Shown here: positions 4,897 to 7,401 of the stretch, in pieces
Layout: every line of letters begins with the position of its first letter
How positions within the stretch are numbered: the first letter of the stretch is position 1
Made by a program: the position numbers and the translations under genes
Source of the DNA: Firmicutes bacterium UBA6648
GTDB taxonomy: Bacteria > Bacillota > Clostridia > Peptostreptococcales > Anaerovoracaceae
Reading direction: 5' to 3'
Assembly: GCA_002455605.1 (NCBI GenBank)
Contig: DKLE01000295.1
Coordinates: 19,750 to 27,150, forward strand
Length of the DNA: 7,401 nucleotides
The notes under the pieces: model-generated
The model's database searches: none
Told to the model about the DNA's origin: nothing
The model's input: only the letters and a program-made list of their open reading frames with translations

Positions 4897-6690
4897 GTGA
4901 AAAATATCTTCAAATTAAGGACTTTAATGTTTATGCTTGTATTTATTATGGTATGTACGCAGTGCAGTTTTGCTTTTGGAGAAGCTCAGGAGGATTCTGC
5001 CAACGCACCTGGAGATGAGATGAAGGTAAGTGAAGAGAACGGTATGGATGGGGTAGAGGCTACTGTTTTAGAATCTGATGATGATCACACCGTTATAAAA
5101 TTTGATGTAGGTAAGTTTGATAAAAGAGCAGTGAATATAGATGATTCAGAATATTTTAGGCTGGACTGCAAAGGGACAAGCTTTGTAGAGGAAGAAGGTT
5201 TGCCAGAGCTGCCACGTATATGCCGCAGCATCACAATACCTTTCTCAGCAGATACACAAATAAGTGTGCTCTCATCGGAATATACTGATTATCAGGACTG
5301 CCCGATAGCACCGTCTAAGGGAAGCCTTACAAGAGATGTCAACCCTGAGGACGTTCCATTTACCTTTGGAGACGTTTACCAAAGTGAAGGATGGTATCCT
5401 GCTGCTGATGAACTGGCTTCACTCAGCGAGCCTTTTATTATGAGAGAACTGAAAGCTGTGACCGTCAGAGTTGATGCTTTCCAGTATGAGCCTTCCACCA
5501 AAACCTTGAGAGTATATGATTCTGTAACTGTAGAAGTTAAAAATAGCAATGGGGAAGAGAACAGTCTTTTCAGGATGGATGATGCTGCTCCGGCTCCGGC
5601 TCATACCACTGACGCTTTTGAAGCAGTATATCAAAATCTTTTCATCAACTATGACGGTGGTCAGAGCATGAGCGCTGTGAAAGCTCCGTCTGAGAAGGGT
5701 GATATGCTTATCATATCATATGACAAGTTCAGCAGTGCCATGACTCCATTTATTCAGTGGAAGAACTCAAAGGGGATAAATACTACGCTAGTAGACAGAT
5801 CCAAGGTTTCATCCAGTAATAATCCGAATGAGATAAAGAAGTACATAAAGAATTATTATAATCAGCATCCAAATCTGGTCTATGTACTTCTGGTTGGAGA
5901 CTATCAACAGATATCATCACCGAAATATTCCAGTGGTGTTTCGGATCCCGAATATACAAAAGTAGCAGGAAATGATGATTATCCGGATATTTTTGTAGGA
6001 CGTTTTTCTGCTGAGAGTGTTGCGGATGTAGAGACTCAGGTGCAGCGGACAATTGATTTTGAGAAAAACGGAGGAAATACGGCAGATTGGTATAAAACCG
6101 GCGTAGGTATTGCATCTGATGAGGGAAGTAATGAATCTGATGCGGAGCATATGGACAATATATGCAGCAGACTTTCAGATGCCGGATACACCCGGCTGGA
6201 TAAAATCTATGATCCTAATGCAACTGCTTCACAGGTTACAAAGAGCCTGAACCAGGGACGAGGCATCATAAACTATTGCGGTCATGGTGCACAAACATAT
6301 TGGGTTACTACACGTTTCAGCAACAGTGATGTGGCAGCTCTTCAAAATCAAGGAAAACTTCCGTTCATCATAAGTGTATCCTGTGTCAGCGGTAAATTCC
6401 AATCAGGAACATGCTTTGCAGAAGCATGGCTCCGTTCCAAAGATAGCAGCGGAAATCCTGTAGGAGCGGTTGGTACTTATATGTCCACTGTAAACCAGCC
6501 TTGGAGACCTCCAATGGTAGGGCAGGATTCCATTATTGACCAACTGTGCAATAAAACGAGAACCTCTTTTGGGGGACTGTGCTACACGGGGGCAAGCAAG
6601 ATGCTGGACAATGGAACTTCAAGTGATATAGAGACATTCAATACATGGACAGTGTTCGGCGATCCGTCTCTGCAAGTAATAGCAGATTAG
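4897..6690 (+). CDS. Secreted gingipain-like cysteine protease (peptidase family C25)
   Basis: A 597-residue exported protease. The GTG at 4897 has AAAGGAGG (4882-4889) 7 nt upstream. Residues 1-28 are a signal peptide (KNIFKLR, hydrophobic core, SFA-FG) with no lipobox at either Cys. An acidic linker follows to about 60, then a C25-type propeptide (about 65-225, with EEGLPELP near 99-106). The catalytic domain runs from about 268 (GDMLIISYDKF) to the end. The catalytic dyad is clear: H463 in YCGHGAQTYW and C496 in ISVSCVSGKF, 33 residues apart, the same spacing as His211/Cys244 of gingipain RgpB; VGDY and DDYPDIFVGR also match the family. The protein ends right after the family's closing FGDPSLQV, so no adhesin, sorting or cell-wall domain is present and release to the medium is likely. 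Basic-residue cleavage cannot be assumed. It stands alone; only a weak promoter (TTGATA at 4840) is seen upstream. Confidence 0.9.
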   Translation: MKNIFKLRTLMFMLVFIMVCTQCSFAFGEAQEDSANAPGDEMKVSEENGMDGVEATVLESDDDHTVIKFDVGKFDKRAVNIDDSEYFRLDCKGTSFVEEEGLPELPRICRSITIPFSADTQISVLSSEYTDYQDCPIAPSKGSLTRDVNPEDVPFTFGDVYQSEGWYPAADELASLSEPFIMRELKAVTVRVDAFQYEPSTKTLRVYDSVTVEVKNSNGEENSLFRMDDAAPAPAHTTDAFEAVYQNLFINYDGGQSMSAVKAPSEKGDMLIISYDKFSSAMTPFIQWKNSKGINTTLVDRSKVSSSNNPNEIKKYIKNYYNQHPNLVYVLLVGDYQQISSPKYSSGVSDPEYTKVAGNDDYPDIFVGRFSAESVADVETQVQRTIDFEKNGGNTADWYKTGVGIASDEGSNESDAEHMDNICSRLSDAGYTRLDKIYDPNATASQVTKSLNQGRGIINYCGHGAQTYWVTTRFSNSDVAALQNQGKLPFIISVSCVSGKFQSGTCFAEAWLRSKDSSGNPVGAVGTYMSTVNQPWRPPMVGQDSIIDQLCNKTRTSFGGLCYTGASKMLDNGTSSDIETFNTWTVFGDPSLQVIAD

Positions 6691-6726
6691 TGAGAGACTT
6701 AAAAAATAAATAAAGCCTTTAAAATA

Positions 6727-6778
6727 TTCATAACCTGAAAGCGGTAAATTAGAAATCTACCTCATCATCAGGTATGAA
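6727..6778 (+). other. Stem-loop in the 3' untranslated region of the protease gene
   Basis: TTCATAACCTGA (6727-6738) pairs with TCAGGTATGAA (6768-6778) with one bulged base, and an inner stem pairs GGTA-ATT (6743-6750) with AAT-TACC (6754-6761). No T-run follows, so it is not itself a terminator. It may protect the mRNA 3' end or be part of a two-hairpin termination region with the next stem. Confidence 0.4.
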
Positions 6779-6793
6779 TCAAAACAGCCCTGA

Positions 6794-6845
6794 AAAACAG
6801 AGCCAAAGTGGTTGTGAAAGCAGACACAATGACTCTGTTTTCTAC
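6794..6845 (+). terminator. Probable terminator of the protease gene
   Basis: An 11-bp stem with one mismatch pairs AAAACAGAGCC (6794-6804) with 6831-6841, with an inner TTGTG/CACAA stem (6812-6816 with 6825-6829). The T-run is part of the stem's 3' side (TGTTTTCT), so it is a less typical intrinsic terminator, but it is the best candidate in the 383 bp between the protease and the tRNA. Confidence 0.5.
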
Positions 6846-6888
6846 ATATTTGGATTAACCTTTCTCACAGTTGAATGAAGATGTATAA

Positions 6889-7002
6889 GCAGAATATTTA
6901 CCGAAGATTTCTAAAATGGCAGTAGAGAACTTGAAGTACTATGAACGGTTAACAATTAATTTACCGCAGAATCACTGTAGGCAACAGGATAGAAAACTTT
7001 AA
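6889..7002 (+). pseudogene. Possible remnant of a MerR-family regulator
   Basis: One frame reads AEYLPKISKMA then VENLKYYERLTINLP and ends at TAA 7000-7002. The words 'ISKMA' and 'VENLKYYERL--NLP' resemble the MerR DNA-binding domain (TISEMA ... V-TLRYYERIGLLPP), with the residues between the two helices missing. The only internal ATG (6916) has no ribosome binding site. It is short, so chance resemblance is a real possibility. The rest of 6846-7033 holds nothing recognisable. Confidence 0.22.
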
Positions 7003-7033
7003 AGCATAGTTCTAAAATCTTGAATTTGTACTA

Positions 7034-7062
7034 TTGACTATGATTAGACAATGTTGTAAAAT
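7034..7062 (+). promoter_or_regulatory. Promoter of the tRNA-Thr / tuf unit
   Basis: -35 TTGACT (7034-7039), 17-bp spacer, -10 TAAAAT (7057-7062), with the tRNA 5' end 11 bp beyond. No second strong promoter is seen in the 62 bp between the tRNA and tuf, so the two are probably one transcript. A 6-bp inverted repeat (GACTAT 7036-7041, ATAGTC 7061-7066) overlaps both elements. Confidence 0.75.
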
Positions 7063-7073
7063 AGTCCTAACGT

Positions 7074-7150
7074 GCTGTTGTAGCTCAGTAGGTAGAGCAC
7101 TTCCTTGGTAAGGAAGAGGTTCGGCAGTTCGATCCTGCTCAACAGCTCCA
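7074..7150 (+). tRNA. tRNA-Thr (anticodon GGT)
   Basis: A full cloverleaf: acceptor GCTGTTG (7074-7080) pairs perfectly with CAACAGC (7140-7146); D-arm GCTC/GAGC (7083-7098); anticodon stem CTTCC/GGAAG with loop TTGGTAA (7105-7111), anticodon GGT reading ACC/ACU; T-arm GGCAG-TTCGATC-CTGCT (7123-7139); discriminator T and an encoded CCA (7148-7150). The variable loop is 6 nt (AGGTTC, 7117-7122), one more than usual, giving 77 nt in all. Its position directly upstream of tuf is common in bacteria. Confidence 0.95.
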
Positions 7151-7212
7151 ACTAAGATAATAAAAAGGATTTATTTGCAAGATTTTTATATGCAAAAGGG
7201 AGGAAGAACAAA

Positions 7213-7401
7213 ATGGCAAAGCAGAAATTTGAAAGAACGAAGCCACACGTAAATATCGGAACAATCGGCCACGTAGACCACGGTAAGACAACTCTTACAG
7301 CTGCAATCACAAAGACTCTAAACCAGAGATATGGTTTAGGTCAGAAGGTTGACTTTGATATGATTGATAAAGCACCGGAGGAAAGAGAAAGAGGTATCAC
7401 C
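7213..7401 (+). CDS. tuf: Translation elongation factor Tu (5' part)
   Basis: The first 63 codons of EF-Tu, cut by the window end. The protein begins MAKQKFERTKPHVNIGTIGH and carries the G1 P-loop GHVDHGKT at residues 19-26 and the start of switch I with the effector motif RGIT at 60-63, preceded by the conserved DKAPEERE. EF-Tu delivers aminoacyl-tRNA to the ribosome as a GTPase in the cytoplasm. The ATG at 7213 has GGGAGG (7198-7203) 9 nt upstream. It follows tRNA-Thr by 62 bp, probably in the same transcript. It marks the right edge of the accessory region and is the most reliable gene for placing the organism. Confidence 0.97.
   Translation, partial: MAKQKFERTKPHVNIGTIGHVDHGKTTLTAAITKTLNQRYGLGQKVDFDMIDKAPEERERGIT

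Noticed and set aside
5783..6150. Two minus-strand open frames inside the C25 protease
   Set aside because: They are shadows of a well-supported gene whose catalytic residues lie on the plus strand.

Overview
The window is AT-rich with strong AGGAGG-type ribosome binding sites, GTG and ATG starts, and a tRNA-Thr gene directly ahead of tuf. These features fit a low-GC Gram-positive anaerobe of the class Clostridia; nothing seen allows a closer assignment. Only the right end (tRNA-Thr, then the start of tuf) is clearly core genome. The rest reads as accessory or lineage-specific DNA.

Layout, left to right. (1) 54-1610: a promoter with MerR-family geometry (20-bp spacer around a dyad) drives a two-gene operon, an EamA/DMT-type membrane transporter and a small winged-helix-like protein. 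A bidirectional terminator closes it. (2) 1608-2267, minus strand: a compact stand-alone HD-GYP protein, probably a cyclic-di-GMP phosphodiesterase. (3) 2400-3820: a tyrosine recombinase gene flanked by two inverted, nearly identical 22-bp copies of a palindromic site (7-bp arms around a 7-bp asymmetric spacer). This is the architecture of a recombinase crossover site. A strong promoter inside the segment points outward over the right-hand site and runs into an intrinsic terminator about 40 bp beyond it. (4) 3910-4890: about 1 kb of decayed DNA with a possible IS end, an orphan promoter and frame-broken remains of a subtilisin-like (S8) protease. (5) 4897-6690: an intact secreted gingipain-like C25 cysteine protease with its propeptide. 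(6) 6691-7073: two hairpins, a possible MerR-like remnant and the tRNA promoter. (7) 7074-7401: tRNA-Thr(GGT) and the first 63 codons of tuf.

The most interesting hypothesis is that 2400-3820 is a self-inverting switch. Inversion would carry the outward promoter from its present dead end to a position about 180 nt upstream of the HD-GYP gene, pointing into it. A recombinase would then phase-vary cyclic-di-GMP turnover. The sites, their orientation, the promoter and the terminator are read directly from the sequence; the inversion itself is inference.
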